Positions 8,322-16,169 of a stretch of DNA of 64,000 bases are shown here, piece by piece (within the stretch, counting starts at the first letter, position 1; the number at the start of each line of letters is the position of its first letter). The stretch lies in contig NZ_FONG01000004.1 of assembly GCF_900112845.1 (NCBI RefSeq), positions 124,001-188,000 on the forward strand, given 5' to 3'. The DNA comes from Actinacidiphila alni (GTDB taxonomy: Bacteria; Actinomycetota; Actinomycetes; Streptomycetales; Streptomycetaceae). The position numbers were made by a program, and so were the translations under genes. Under the pieces are notes generated by a model. It was not told the DNA's origin. It did not search any database and saw only the letters and a list, made by a program, of their open reading frames with translations.

Positions 8322-8508
8322 GAGAACTCCGCTCTCGTATGGGGGGCGGATCTCGCGCGGCGCACCACCGCGCGTGCGTGCGGGTCGCGGCCCACGTCGT
8401 CGTGGTGCGGCCCGTCATGACCATAGCGACCGGCCCCGTCACGGTGCCGTCACCGGCCTCAAATGTGGTGAAGAGTACGGGTGTTGGGGCGTCACGACGG
8501 GTACGGGT

Positions 8509-8555
8509 GAGGGGCCGGCCGGCGGGATGCGCCCCCTTGGGCCGGCCGGCCCCTC
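8509..8555 (-). terminator. Perfect 15-bp hairpin after the ricin/beta-helix gene
   Basis: GAGGGGCCGGCCGGC and its exact complement are separated by about 17 nt, 40 bp beyond the stop codon of the minus-strand gene ending at 8595. There is no long T tract, which is common for Streptomyces terminators. Confidence 0.65.
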
Positions 8556-8594
8556 GGCTTCTCGGTCGTCGCGCGGGTGCGGACCCGCGCTCGG

Positions 8595-10859
8595 TTACGG
8601 GTAGGTGGTCCAGGTGTCGTGCGAGTGGCTCGCCGTCACCGCGGGTCCCGTCTGGTCGATGACGTGGTTGATGTTGCCCGCGCCGCCGAGGACGGTGGTG
8701 ACCATGTCGTGGAATTTCACGCCCGCCGAGGTGGGCGTCTCGATGGCGTGCCCGAGCACCAGGTTGGGGTGGTCGCGCAGATAGGCGTAGATGCCGAGTC
8801 CCCATGCCTCGTGCGAGGTGACGGAGTTGGCGACCTTGTACGAGGCGTAGCCGAGGTCACCGCCGCTGGTGGTCCAGCTGCCCTGGTCGGGTACGTCGTA
8901 GGGGGTCTCGCTCTGGTAGAAGTACGTGCGCCCGCCGTTGCCGTTCCAGGTGGTCTGGTACTTCTCGTAGTGCTCAACGAACAGGCCGTACATGGTGACG
9001 TCGGCGCCGTTGACGATCAGGCCCTGGGCGGCCGGATTGGTGTTCCAGCCGACGCCGTTGGAGTGGTCGCCGCGCCACAGCCACAGGTGGTCGCCGATGA
9101 CATTGGCGCTGTTGACCACCAGGCTGGTGGTGGCCTTGCCCGCGATGTCGCCGCCGACGCGGAAGAACACGTCCTGCAGCGTGGTCGGGTTGGCGGCGTG
9201 GCTCGCGGTGGAGCCGGCCGGGCCGACCTGCATCAAGGTCGCCGAGTTGGTGGTGTTGGCGCTGATCAGCAGTCCGGCGATGTCGATGCCGTCGACGTCG
9301 GCGGTGGTGATCGCGGTGACGCCGTTGTCCGGCACCAGGGTGGCCATGCCGAGGCCGAGCACGACGGTGTTGGCCCGGGTGATGTTCAGCGGTGCGGACA
9401 GGTGGTAGACGCCGGGGGTGACGATCAGGTTCTTGCCGGAGCTGAGCGCGGCGTTGATCGTGGTGGCGGTGTCACCGGGCTTGACGATGTAGAACTGGTC
9501 GATCGGGATGGACGTGCCGGGCGAGGTGCCGTTGACCCAGTCCGGGCCCTGGACGTTGGTGCGCAGCGCCGGGTTGAACACCTGCCAGTTGCCGGAGCCG
9601 TCGACGTAGATGAACGGCTTCTCCTTGGAGACCGGGCTCTGGCCGACCGTGGTGTAGGGCGGGCTGGGGAAGGTGTTGCCGGGGGCGCCCTGGTCGCCGA
9701 CGAAGACCATGTTCCAGTTGGAGCCGTTCCAGCTGCCCATCGAGCTGTTCTTGGTGAGGAACTGCTGCTGGGTGCCGGAGGTGATCTGGCCGGTGATCCG
9801 GGAGTTGCCGATGTAGCCGCCGCTGGACCAGTTGCCGGAGCTGCCGTGCGTGTTGTCGTACAGCAGCATGCCGCCGTGCACGTCCATCCGGCGGAAGGGG
9901 TCGGCCTGCGAGATCGCCCACATGGTGCTGCCGGAGCTGGGGCTCAGCGACATGTTCTCCACGTCGCGCCAGAAGTTCTGGGTCGCGTTGCCGTCGCTGG
10001 TGTGGCCCGCCACATGGATGCCGCCGCCGGTGATGTTGACCTGGTCGGGCGACAGGCCGAGGCCGGAGACCTGGGTGTAGTAGCCGACGGGGATGTCGAC
10101 GTTGTACGTGCCGGGGGTGAACAGCAGTGCCTGGCGCTGGGTGCCGAATTCGTTGTTGACCTGCTGGTTGTAGACCGAGGTGACCTTGGACTGGATGCTG
10201 GACGCCGACATCGACGGGTCGAACACCGTGACGTTGGGACCGAAATCGGGGGTCCCGGCGGGCGGGTCGGTGGGGCCGCCGCCGTCGCTGCCGCTGACGT
10301 TGAAGGACTGCGCCGCGGTGCCGTTGCAGGTGTACTGCTGGAGCTGGACGCTGTCGGCCACCGAGGCGCCGGGGACGTCCAGGCACTTGCCGCTGTTGCG
10401 GTTGACGAAGTGGAAGGCGCCGCTCGCCTCCTGGACCGGCAGCCACTGCTGGTTGGCGCCGCCGCCGTACAGCCAGAGCTGGGTGAGCGCGCTGTCGGCG
10501 GTGGAGACGTTGGTGACGTCCCAGACCTGGGCGGGGGCGGAGCCGGCGCCGATCCGGTAGTAGCCGCTGTCGGTGGCGGTGAACTGCCACTGCTGGGCGC
10601 TGCTTCCGTTGCAGGTGTACTGCTGCACGGCGGTGCCGTTGCCGGTGGCGGCGGCCCGGGCGTCCACGCACTTGCCGCTGCCCACGCCGGTGACCGTGGC
10701 CGGGGCGGTGGGCAGGGTCGCGGCGCCGGCGCCGGGTGCGGTGACCAGGGCGAGGCCGGCCGAGGCCGGCAGCACAAGTGCCGCCACCAGGGCGGATGTT
10801 CGTCTGCGGGTGCGGGAGGTGCGGGTGCGCGTGCCGGGCACGGCGGGGACCTGGATCAC
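8595..10859 (-). CDS. Secreted ricin-lectin/beta-helix protein
   Basis: This is an exported protein of about 754 residues. It has a long Arg-rich n-region, a hydrophobic core and an APGAGA cleavage zone near residue 46-50. A ricin-type beta-trefoil (about 50-185, with repeated GKCVDA/GKCLDV and QQYTCNG units) is followed by a right-handed parallel beta-helix (about 205-750) like pectate-lyase or GH55 proteins. I chose the GTG at 10859 because GAGGAGA sits 5 nt upstream and a TTGACT-17-TAGCGT promoter lies just before it; the longer in-frame ATG at 10931 falls inside the -35 box. It probably binds and cuts or scaffolds on a polysaccharide outside the cell. The glycan is unknown; a beta-1,3-glucanase is one option. 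Confidence 0.85.
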   Translation of the reverse strand: MIQVPAVPGTRTRTSRTRRRTSALVAALVLPASAGLALVTAPGAGAATLPTAPATVTGVGSGKCVDARAAATGNGTAVQQYTCNGSSAQQWQFTATDSGYYRIGAGSAPAQVWDVTNVSTADSALTQLWLYGGGANQQWLPVQEASGAFHFVNRNSGKCLDVPGASVADSVQLQQYTCNGTAAQSFNVSGSDGGGPTDPPAGTPDFGPNVTVFDPSMSASSIQSKVTSVYNQQVNNEFGTQRQALLFTPGTYNVDIPVGYYTQVSGLGLSPDQVNITGGGIHVAGHTSDGNATQNFWRDVENMSLSPSSGSTMWAISQADPFRRMDVHGGMLLYDNTHGSSGNWSSGGYIGNSRITGQITSGTQQQFLTKNSSMGSWNGSNWNMVFVGDQGAPGNTFPSPPYTTVGQSPVSKEKPFIYVDGSGNWQVFNPALRTNVQGPDWVNGTSPGTSIPIDQFYIVKPGDTATTINAALSSGKNLIVTPGVYHLSAPLNITRANTVVLGLGMATLVPDNGVTAITTADVDGIDIAGLLISANTTNSATLMQVGPAGSTASHAANPTTLQDVFFRVGGDIAGKATTSLVVNSANVIGDHLWLWRGDHSNGVGWNTNPAAQGLIVNGADVTMYGLFVEHYEKYQTTWNGNGGRTYFYQSETPYDVPDQGSWTTSGGDLGYASYKVANSVTSHEAWGLGIYAYLRDHPNLVLGHAIETPTSAGVKFHDMVTTVLGGAGNINHVIDQTGPAVTASHSHDTWTTYP

Positions 10860-10902
10860 ACGTGTCTCCTCGGTCGCGTTGTGGGGTCGCGATGCGGTGT
10901 GG

Positions 10903-10931
10903 ACGCTAAGCGCCGCCCGACTGCGAGTCAA
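10903..10931 (-). promoter_or_regulatory. Promoter of the ricin/beta-helix gene
   Basis: TTGACT (10926-10931) and TAGCGT (10903-10908) are separated by exactly 17 bp on the minus strand. This gives a leader of about 37 nt before the GTG at 10859. An A-rich run lies just upstream. Confidence 0.7.
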
Positions 10932-10968
10932 TACACATCAAAAAATAAGTCGTGAACTATCCGGTCGG

Positions 10969-10996
10969 AAAAAGGCCCGGCCGTCCGGCCGGGCCC
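10969..10996 (-). terminator. Rho-independent terminator of uppP
   Basis: Read on the minus strand, GGCCCGGCCGGACGGCCGGGCC forms a tight stem and is followed by TTTTT. It starts about 37 bp after the uppP stop codon. Confidence 0.85.
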
Positions 10997-11032
10997 TTCA
11001 CGAGCGTGCCGCGGGCTGGGCCGCGCCGCGGG

Positions 11033-11869
11033 TCAGGAGTCGATGGTGTTCGTCATGAGCAGGCCGATCAGCACGAAACCGATCACGATCCGGTAGATCA
11101 CGAAGGAGTTGAAGGAGTGCTTGGCGACGAACTTCAGCAGCCAGGCGATGGAGGCGTAGGCGATCACGAAGGACACCAGGGTGCCGACCGCGAGCGCGGG
11201 CACGCCGACTCCCCCGCTGGTGGCGTCCTTGAGTTCGTACAGTCCGGCGCCGGTGAGGGCGGGCAGGCCGAGGAAGAACGACAGGCGGGTGGCGGCGACC
11301 CGGTCCAGATCGCGGATGAGCGCGGTGGAGATGGTGGCGCCGGACCGGGAGAAGCCGGGGAAGAGCAGCGCGAGGATCTGCGAGCAGCCGACGATCATCG
11401 CGTCCTTGAAGGTGACCTGGTCCTCGCCGCGCTTGAATCGCGCCATCTGCTCGGCGCACCACATGACGACGCTGCCGCCGATCAGCGACAGGGCGACGAC
11501 CCACAGCGAGCCGAGCGGCCCGTCGATCAGCGGCTTGGCGGCCAGGCCGACCACGACGATCGGGATGGTCGCGTAGATCACCCACCAGGTGAACTTGTAG
11601 TCGTGGTTGTCCCGCTCCCTCTTGTCCGTCACGCCCCTGAACCAGGCGCTGACGAACCGCTTGATGTCCGTGAAGAAGTAGACGAAGACGGCGGCGATGG
11701 CGCCGGTCTGGATCACCGCGGTGAATCCGACGACCGCGTTGTCGTCCACCGGGATGTTCATCAGGCCCTCGGCCATCTTCAGGTGTCCGGTGGAGGAGAC
11801 CGGCAGGAATTCGGTCACTCCTTCCACGACGCCGAGAATGACGGCCTGGCCGACGCCGATGACGCTCAT
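11033..11869 (-). CDS. uppP: Undecaprenyl-diphosphatase UppP (BacA)
   Basis: This polytopic membrane enzyme removes a phosphate from undecaprenyl diphosphate, recycling the lipid carrier for peptidoglycan synthesis and giving bacitracin tolerance. The two catalytic motifs are intact: EGVTEFLPVSSTGHL (about residues 16-30) and PGFSRSGATIST. The length of 278 residues and the seven to eight hydrophobic segments fit the family. I chose the ATG at 11869 (MSVIGVGQ), which matches the conserved N terminus, over a 13-residue extension. A GACTAC-N6-GTAGAC inverted repeat lies about 55-70 bp upstream and resembles one at the PAP2 gene. A strong terminator follows. Confidence 0.96.
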   Translation of the reverse strand: MSVIGVGQAVILGVVEGVTEFLPVSSTGHLKMAEGLMNIPVDDNAVVGFTAVIQTGAIAAVFVYFFTDIKRFVSAWFRGVTDKRERDNHDYKFTWWVIYATIPIVVVGLAAKPLIDGPLGSLWVVALSLIGGSVVMWCAEQMARFKRGEDQVTFKDAMIVGCSQILALLFPGFSRSGATISTALIRDLDRVAATRLSFFLGLPALTGAGLYELKDATSGGVGVPALAVGTLVSFVIAYASIAWLLKFVAKHSFNSFVIYRIVIGFVLIGLLMTNTIDS

Positions 11870-11921
11870 TTTGGGTGGTCCCGTCCCTGGTCTGCGGGCG
11901 GTGCGCACCCCGGCCCGTTCC

Positions 11922-11939
11922 GACTACATGTTCGTAGAC
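11922..11939 (-). promoter_or_regulatory. Candidate operator upstream of uppP
   Basis: GACTAC-ATGTTC-GTAGAC is an imperfect inverted repeat with 6-nt spacing. On the minus strand it follows a TACAGT -10 like hexamer (11950-11955) by 10 bp, so a repressor bound here would cover the transcription start. A near-identical site is at 25111-25128. Confidence 0.5.
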
Positions 11940-12003
11940 AACGGGTCAGACTGTAGAGGATCGGCGGCCGGACCCCGAATCCGGGGCCCGGCCGCCGAAG
12001 GGG

Positions 12004-13557
12004 TCAGCAGGCGCCGAGATCCTGCCAGACGCCCCACTCACCGGTGGTGCCGGGCGTCTCGCCCGTCGTCCACCACTTGGCCTTCCAGGTGTGGCCGTTG
12101 TAGGAGACGGTGTTGCCGCCGACGTAGACCGCGCTGCTGCTCCACGGGGTGGCGGTGCAGCCGCTGCTGGTGCCGGTGACGGTCAGCGTGTAGGCGGCGG
12201 TGTGGGTCGTGGTGCCCGCCTTGCCGGTGACGGTCAGGGTGTACGTGCCGGGGGCCGCGGACGCCGTGGTGGCGACCGACAAGGTGGCGTTGCCGCCGGC
12301 CGTGACCGAGCCGGGGCTGACGGTCGCGGTGACGCCGGACGGGGCGCCGGAGACGGTCAGGGCGACCGACTGGGCGGTGCCGGAGGCGACGGCGGTGTGC
12401 ACGCTGGAGGTGGTGGAGCTGCCGTGCACGACCGAGCCGGACGACGGGGTCAGCGAGACGCTGAAGTCGTTGGCCGGGGGCGGGGTGGTGGTGCCGCCGC
12501 CGGTGAACGGCTCGAAGATGTGGCTGAACTGCCAGGTGCTCTGCGTGGTGCCGGAGCAGGAGTCGGAGCCGCCCTGGCCGGGGCAGCCGCCGTTGTCGCG
12601 CTGCAGCGCCCAGAAGGACAGCGTGTTGATGCCCTTGCTCACCGCCCAGTTGTAGACGGTGGTGGCGTTGTCGGTGGTGAAGGTCTCCGCCGGGCCGAAG
12701 TCGTCGATGCCGGGCATCTCGGTGACGCCGACCATGCCCCAGATCTGCGCGTCGGTCTTCGACGGGTACAGGCCCTTGAGCTGGTCGTGCAGACCGGTGG
12801 CGGCGGTCTGGGTGTCGGTGGCCATGTTGTGCGTGGCGTTGTCGTAGTAGTCGAACGTCATCAGATTCACGACGTCGACCTTGACCCCGTTGGAGATCGC
12901 GTTCTGGATCACCGACAGACCCGAGCCGTCGCCGGCGGTGCCGGTGGTCAGGCCGTGGGTGGTGGTCGGCAGGGTGTACGAGAACTGCACGGTGCGGCCG
13001 TTGCTCGCGGCCCAGTCCTGGACCATCTTGACGGCCTTGTTGCGGCGGTCGATGCCGCCGGCGTTGGTCAGCGAGTTGTCCTCGATGTCGAGGTCGATGC
13101 GGCTGATGTCGTAGGTCGTGATGACCTTCTCGTAGGCCGCGGCTATGGAGCTGACGTTGGTGCAGCTGTCGGCGATCTCGGTGCCGCTGTTGTCGGCCGC
13201 GTAGCCGCCGAAGGACGGGATGACGTCGCCGCCGGCGGCCTGGAGCGAGTCGATGTCGGCGCCGAAGTTGGCCTGGCTGATGGGCATCCCGCTGTCGCCG
13301 TTCCAGTACGGGGTGCAGGAGCCGACGGACGGCGTCTGGATGAACGCCATGGTGAGGTACTTGTTCCCGGAGGCGTTGGCGAGTCCGGAGAGGCTGTCGC
13401 CGTTGTACGCCTCGAAGTACGGGGCGAAGACGTGGGCGGGCAGCGGGGTGGCGGCGTGCGCGGTGCCGCCGCCGGTCAGGGCGAGGCCGGCCGCGGCGGT
13501 TGCGGTGACGAGTCCGGTGAGCAGCGCGCGGAGGGGTCTGCGAACGGGTCCGGTCAT
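12004..13557 (-). CDS. Secreted GH18 chitinase with C-terminal chitin-binding module
   Basis: This 517-residue exported enzyme has a signal peptide ending GTAHA (cleavage after residue 35). A family 18 glycoside hydrolase barrel follows (about 40-335). The catalytic signature IDLDIED gives Asp155, Asp157 and the proton donor Glu159. Next come a Pro/Thr linker, an Ig-like Ser/Thr/Val-rich domain (about 350-455) and a CBM5/12 chitin-binding module (about 475-517; Trp-rich, with [11 protein letters not shown] and [11 protein letters not shown]). It hydrolyses chitin outside the cell. Two DasR-type operators lie just upstream, linking expression to N-acetylglucosamine. The ATG at 13557 has GGGAG 8 nt before it; upstream in-frame codons would enter the operators. 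Confidence 0.93.
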   Translation of the reverse strand: MTGPVRRPLRALLTGLVTATAAAGLALTGGGTAHAATPLPAHVFAPYFEAYNGDSLSGLANASGNKYLTMAFIQTPSVGSCTPYWNGDSGMPISQANFGADIDSLQAAGGDVIPSFGGYAADNSGTEIADSCTNVSSIAAAYEKVITTYDISRIDLDIEDNSLTNAGGIDRRNKAVKMVQDWAASNGRTVQFSYTLPTTTHGLTTGTAGDGSGLSVIQNAISNGVKVDVVNLMTFDYYDNATHNMATDTQTAATGLHDQLKGLYPSKTDAQIWGMVGVTEMPGIDDFGPAETFTTDNATTVYNWAVSKGINTLSFWALQRDNGGCPGQGGSDSCSGTTQSTWQFSHIFEPFTGGGTTTPPPANDFSVSLTPSSGSVVHGSSTTSSVHTAVASGTAQSVALTVSGAPSGVTATVSPGSVTAGGNATLSVATTASAAPGTYTLTVTGKAGTTTHTAAYTLTVTGTSSGCTATPWSSSAVYVGGNTVSYNGHTWKAKWWTTGETPGTTGEWGVWQDLGAC

Positions 13558-13611
13558 GGACCGCGCTCCCTTCAGGGGGGATTGTGGGGGCCGACAGCAC
13601 AACGAGCGTGC

Positions 13612-13654
13612 TGGTCTGGACCAATAATGCTGGTCCAGACCAGCTGACTGTCAA
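13612..13654 (-). promoter_or_regulatory. Chitinase promoter with two DasR-type (dre) operators
   Basis: TGGTCTGGACCA (13612-13623) and TGGTCCAGACCA (13631-13642) are paired palindromic 12-mers. They match the dre consensus and the known direct repeats of Streptomyces chitinase promoters. A perfect TTGACA (-35, minus strand) lies at 13649-13654 just upstream, with CATTAT about 19 bp later. DasR bound here would block transcription until glucosamine/N-acetylglucosamine phosphates release it. An AGTCCT/AGGACT inverted pair lies further upstream (13656-13680). Confidence 0.8.
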
Positions 13655-13725
13655 GAGTCCTAACAAACACTGTCAGGACTCCTAACAGATCATCGCGTCG
13701 GGCTCCGCCCCCGCCCGGTCCGCCC

Positions 13726-15108
13726 TCAGGGCCGCCAACTGGCCACGGCCAGCGCGGGAACGAACCGCGCGGCGTCCAGCGTGCCGACTCCGGTCGCCAT
13801 GTCGTACCCCTTCACGGCGGTGTAACCGGTGACCCCGTCATAGGAGTTGTTCGTGCCGTCCTTGACGTCCACGATCCCGGTGAACCGGCTGTTGCCGCGG
13901 TAGAGCGCGTACAGCGCGCGGTGGATGTCGCCCACCCGGTGGCCCGCGAACTGGTCGGCCAGCGCGACGATCCCGGAGAACAGCGGGCTGGCCTCGCTGG
14001 TGCCGCCGTAGACGTCCCAGCCGACCGCCGTCGGGTCGTAGGAGGAGTACACCCACGCGCCGCCGTCGACGGCCGCGGTCATCGAGATGTCCGGGGTGCC
14101 GCGCCGGGAGCCGACGACATTCTTGACCGCGTTCTGGTACGAGGGCCGGGCGAAGACGTGCGACTGGCCGCCGCCGCCCGCGCCGTAGTCGTTGTACACA
14201 CTGTCGGGCGCCGTGCGGTTGCCCGCGTCGTCCAGGTGCAGTTGGGTACCGCCGATCGAGGTGACCAGCGGGTCGGCCGACGGCCAGGAGTTCACCGGGT
14301 ACGGGTAGTCGGTGCTGCCGTCCGCCATGGCGTCGGTGGCGCCGCCGTCGCCGGACGAGGCGAGCACCGTCACACCGCGCCGGGCCGCGGCCTCGAACGC
14401 GTACCGCAGCTTCTTGATGCTGGAGAAGTCGCCCTTGTCGAAGCCCGGGAAGGTGTTCTCGGTGGCGCCGAAGCTCTGGGTGATGACGTCGCCGACGCCG
14501 TGGTCGATCATCGACTTCTCGGCGTCCATCATCTCCGGCAGGCCGGTGACGCCCTCGGTCTCGGCGACGCCGGTTTCGACCAGCACGATGTGCGCGTCGG
14601 GGGCGACGGCGTGCGCCATCTCCACGTCCAGCGTGCTCTCCCCCGCCCAGCCGGTATGGTCCGGGTTGGTCGGGTCGAACGGCGGCACGTCGCCCCACTT
14701 GACGACCTGGACGTGCGAGCTGGGAATGCCGAACTGCTTGCTGTACACGTCGAGGTCGTGCTGGATCGTCGGCGAGCCGAACGAGTCCACGATCACGATC
14801 GTCCGGCCCCGGCCGGTGATGCCGGCCCGGTAGAGCGGCTTGAGGTCGTACGCCTGGCGGTACTGCTGCGGGGTGTAGCAGTTGATGCCCCACTTCGCCT
14901 GGCACTGCGCGTTGCTGAGCGGGCTGCTCACCCCGCTGATCAGGTGGTGTCCGGTGACCGCGGGCACGGGCTTCACCGACGGCGCGGTACGGGCCGGGGC
15001 GGCGAGCGCCGAACCGGCGGCGGGGGCGGCGGTCAGAGCGGCGGCGACCAGGGCGGTGACCCCGGCCGCCGCGACCGCGGCACGGGGCCGCGGGCGGAAT
15101 CTGCGCAT
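13726..15108 (-). CDS. Secreted S53-family (sedolisin) peptidase
   Basis: This 460-residue exported serine-carboxyl peptidase has a signal peptide (about 1-37), then a short pro-region and the catalytic fold. Glu and Asp of the triad are visible in GESTLDVEMAHAVAP, and the nucleophile Ser is in GGTSEASPLFSG. ITQSFGATE, VLASSGDGGATD and the C-terminal calcium site VKDGTNNSYDGVTGYTAVKGYDMATGVG are also conserved. The pro-region is short compared with classical sedolisins, as in many actinobacterial members. The ATG at 15108 has AAGGAGAG directly upstream. It is monocistronic and probably digests external protein, perhaps at acid pH. Confidence 0.93.
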   Translation of the reverse strand: MRRFRPRPRAAVAAAGVTALVAAALTAAPAAGSALAAPARTAPSVKPVPAVTGHHLISGVSSPLSNAQCQAKWGINCYTPQQYRQAYDLKPLYRAGITGRGRTIVIVDSFGSPTIQHDLDVYSKQFGIPSSHVQVVKWGDVPPFDPTNPDHTGWAGESTLDVEMAHAVAPDAHIVLVETGVAETEGVTGLPEMMDAEKSMIDHGVGDVITQSFGATENTFPGFDKGDFSSIKKLRYAFEAAARRGVTVLASSGDGGATDAMADGSTDYPYPVNSWPSADPLVTSIGGTQLHLDDAGNRTAPDSVYNDYGAGGGGQSHVFARPSYQNAVKNVVGSRRGTPDISMTAAVDGGAWVYSSYDPTAVGWDVYGGTSEASPLFSGIVALADQFAGHRVGDIHRALYALYRGNSRFTGIVDVKDGTNNSYDGVTGYTAVKGYDMATGVGTLDAARFVPALAVASWRP

Positions 15109-15263
15109 GGACTCTCCTTGTGTGGAGTGCGACCGCACGAGACGGATGCCGCGATCACACCCACAGATCATGCCCAGGACAAGTCGTTCCGCCGTTTGCT
15201 GCCGACCGCTTTACCCCGGATGGCCGTCGCTTTGCCCTTTCATGGGCATGCCATGACGGCAGG

Positions 15264-16169
15264 TCAGGACACGATGTCCTTGGTGCGGAAGCCGCGGAAG
15301 GCCAGCGCGGTCAGCACGATGGCGTACGACAGCGACACCGAGGTGCCCTGCACCATGCCGGACCACTCCATCGTCGGCTGGAGCGCGTCCGCCCACGAGA
15401 ACTGCCAGTGCGCGGGCAGCACGTCCCGCCACGAGCCGAGCGCGGTCACCGCGTCCAGCACATTGCCGACGATCGTCAGGCCGACCGCGCCGCCGACCGC
15501 GCCCAGCGGCGCGTCGGTGACGGTGGACAGCCAGAAGGCCAGCGCGGCCGTGACCAGTTGGCTGATGAAGATGTAGACCACCGCGACCGCCAGCCGCGGC
15601 AGCGCGTCGCCGGAGGCCAGCGCCCCGCCGGTCGGCAGCTCCAGGTCGCCCCAGCCGTACGCGACGGTGCCCGCGAGCAGCGCGACCGCGGGCAGCAGCA
15701 CGAGCGCGACCGCGCTGAAGCCGAGCGCCACGGTGAGCTTGACCGTCAGCAGCCGGGCCCGGGGCACGGGCGCGGCCAGCAGATAGCGCAGCGAGGACCA
15801 GCCCGCCTCCGACGCCACGGTGTCGCCGCAGAACAGCGCGACCGGCACCACCAGGACGAAGCCCGCCGAGACGAACAGGCACGTCGCGCAGAAGTTGGCG
15901 CCCGAGACGGTGGCGACGTCGATCAGCGTGGGGCCGTTGCTGCCCTCGCCGCTCGGGGTGCCGCCGATCGCGAAGGCCGCGATCAGGATGAAGGGCAGCG
16001 CCACCAGCAGGGCCGCCACGATCATCGTGCGGCGCCTGCGCACCTGCCGCCGGGCCTCGACGCGCAGCCGCAGCGTACGGCCCGGCCGGTAGCCGGGTGC
16101 GGTGGCTCGGCCGGGGGCGTCGCCCGGCGCTCCCGGGGCGGGTACGGGCGTGGCGGGTGCGGCGCTCAC
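15264..16169 (-). CDS. ABC-2 type transporter permease
   Basis: This 301-residue integral membrane protein has a cytoplasmic Arg-rich N terminus (residues 30-48), then about six hydrophobic segments in ABC-2 permease order. A large non-cytoplasmic loop follows the first segment. Its GTG start overlaps the stop of the upstream ATPase fusion gene (GTGA, 16166-16169), so the two are translated together. It presumably forms the membrane channel for the ATPase domain of its partner. Substrate is unknown. No drug-resistance or lantibiotic gene is nearby to guide a guess. Confidence 0.9.
   Translation of the reverse strand: MSAAPATPVPAPGAPGDAPGRATAPGYRPGRTLRLRVEARRQVRRRRTMIVAALLVALPFILIAAFAIGGTPSGEGSNGPTLIDVATVSGANFCATCLFVSAGFVLVVPVALFCGDTVASEAGWSSLRYLLAAPVPRARLLTVKLTVALGFSAVALVLLPAVALLAGTVAYGWGDLELPTGGALASGDALPRLAVAVVYIFISQLVTAALAFWLSTVTDAPLGAVGGAVGLTIVGNVLDAVTALGSWRDVLPAHWQFSWADALQPTMEWSGMVQGTSVSLSYAIVLTALAFRGFRTKDIVS

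Noticed and set aside
10860..10931. Longer start for the ricin/beta-helix gene at the ATG 10931
   Set aside because: The codon overlaps the -35 hexamer of a well-spaced promoter, while the GTG at 10859 has a proper ribosome binding site.
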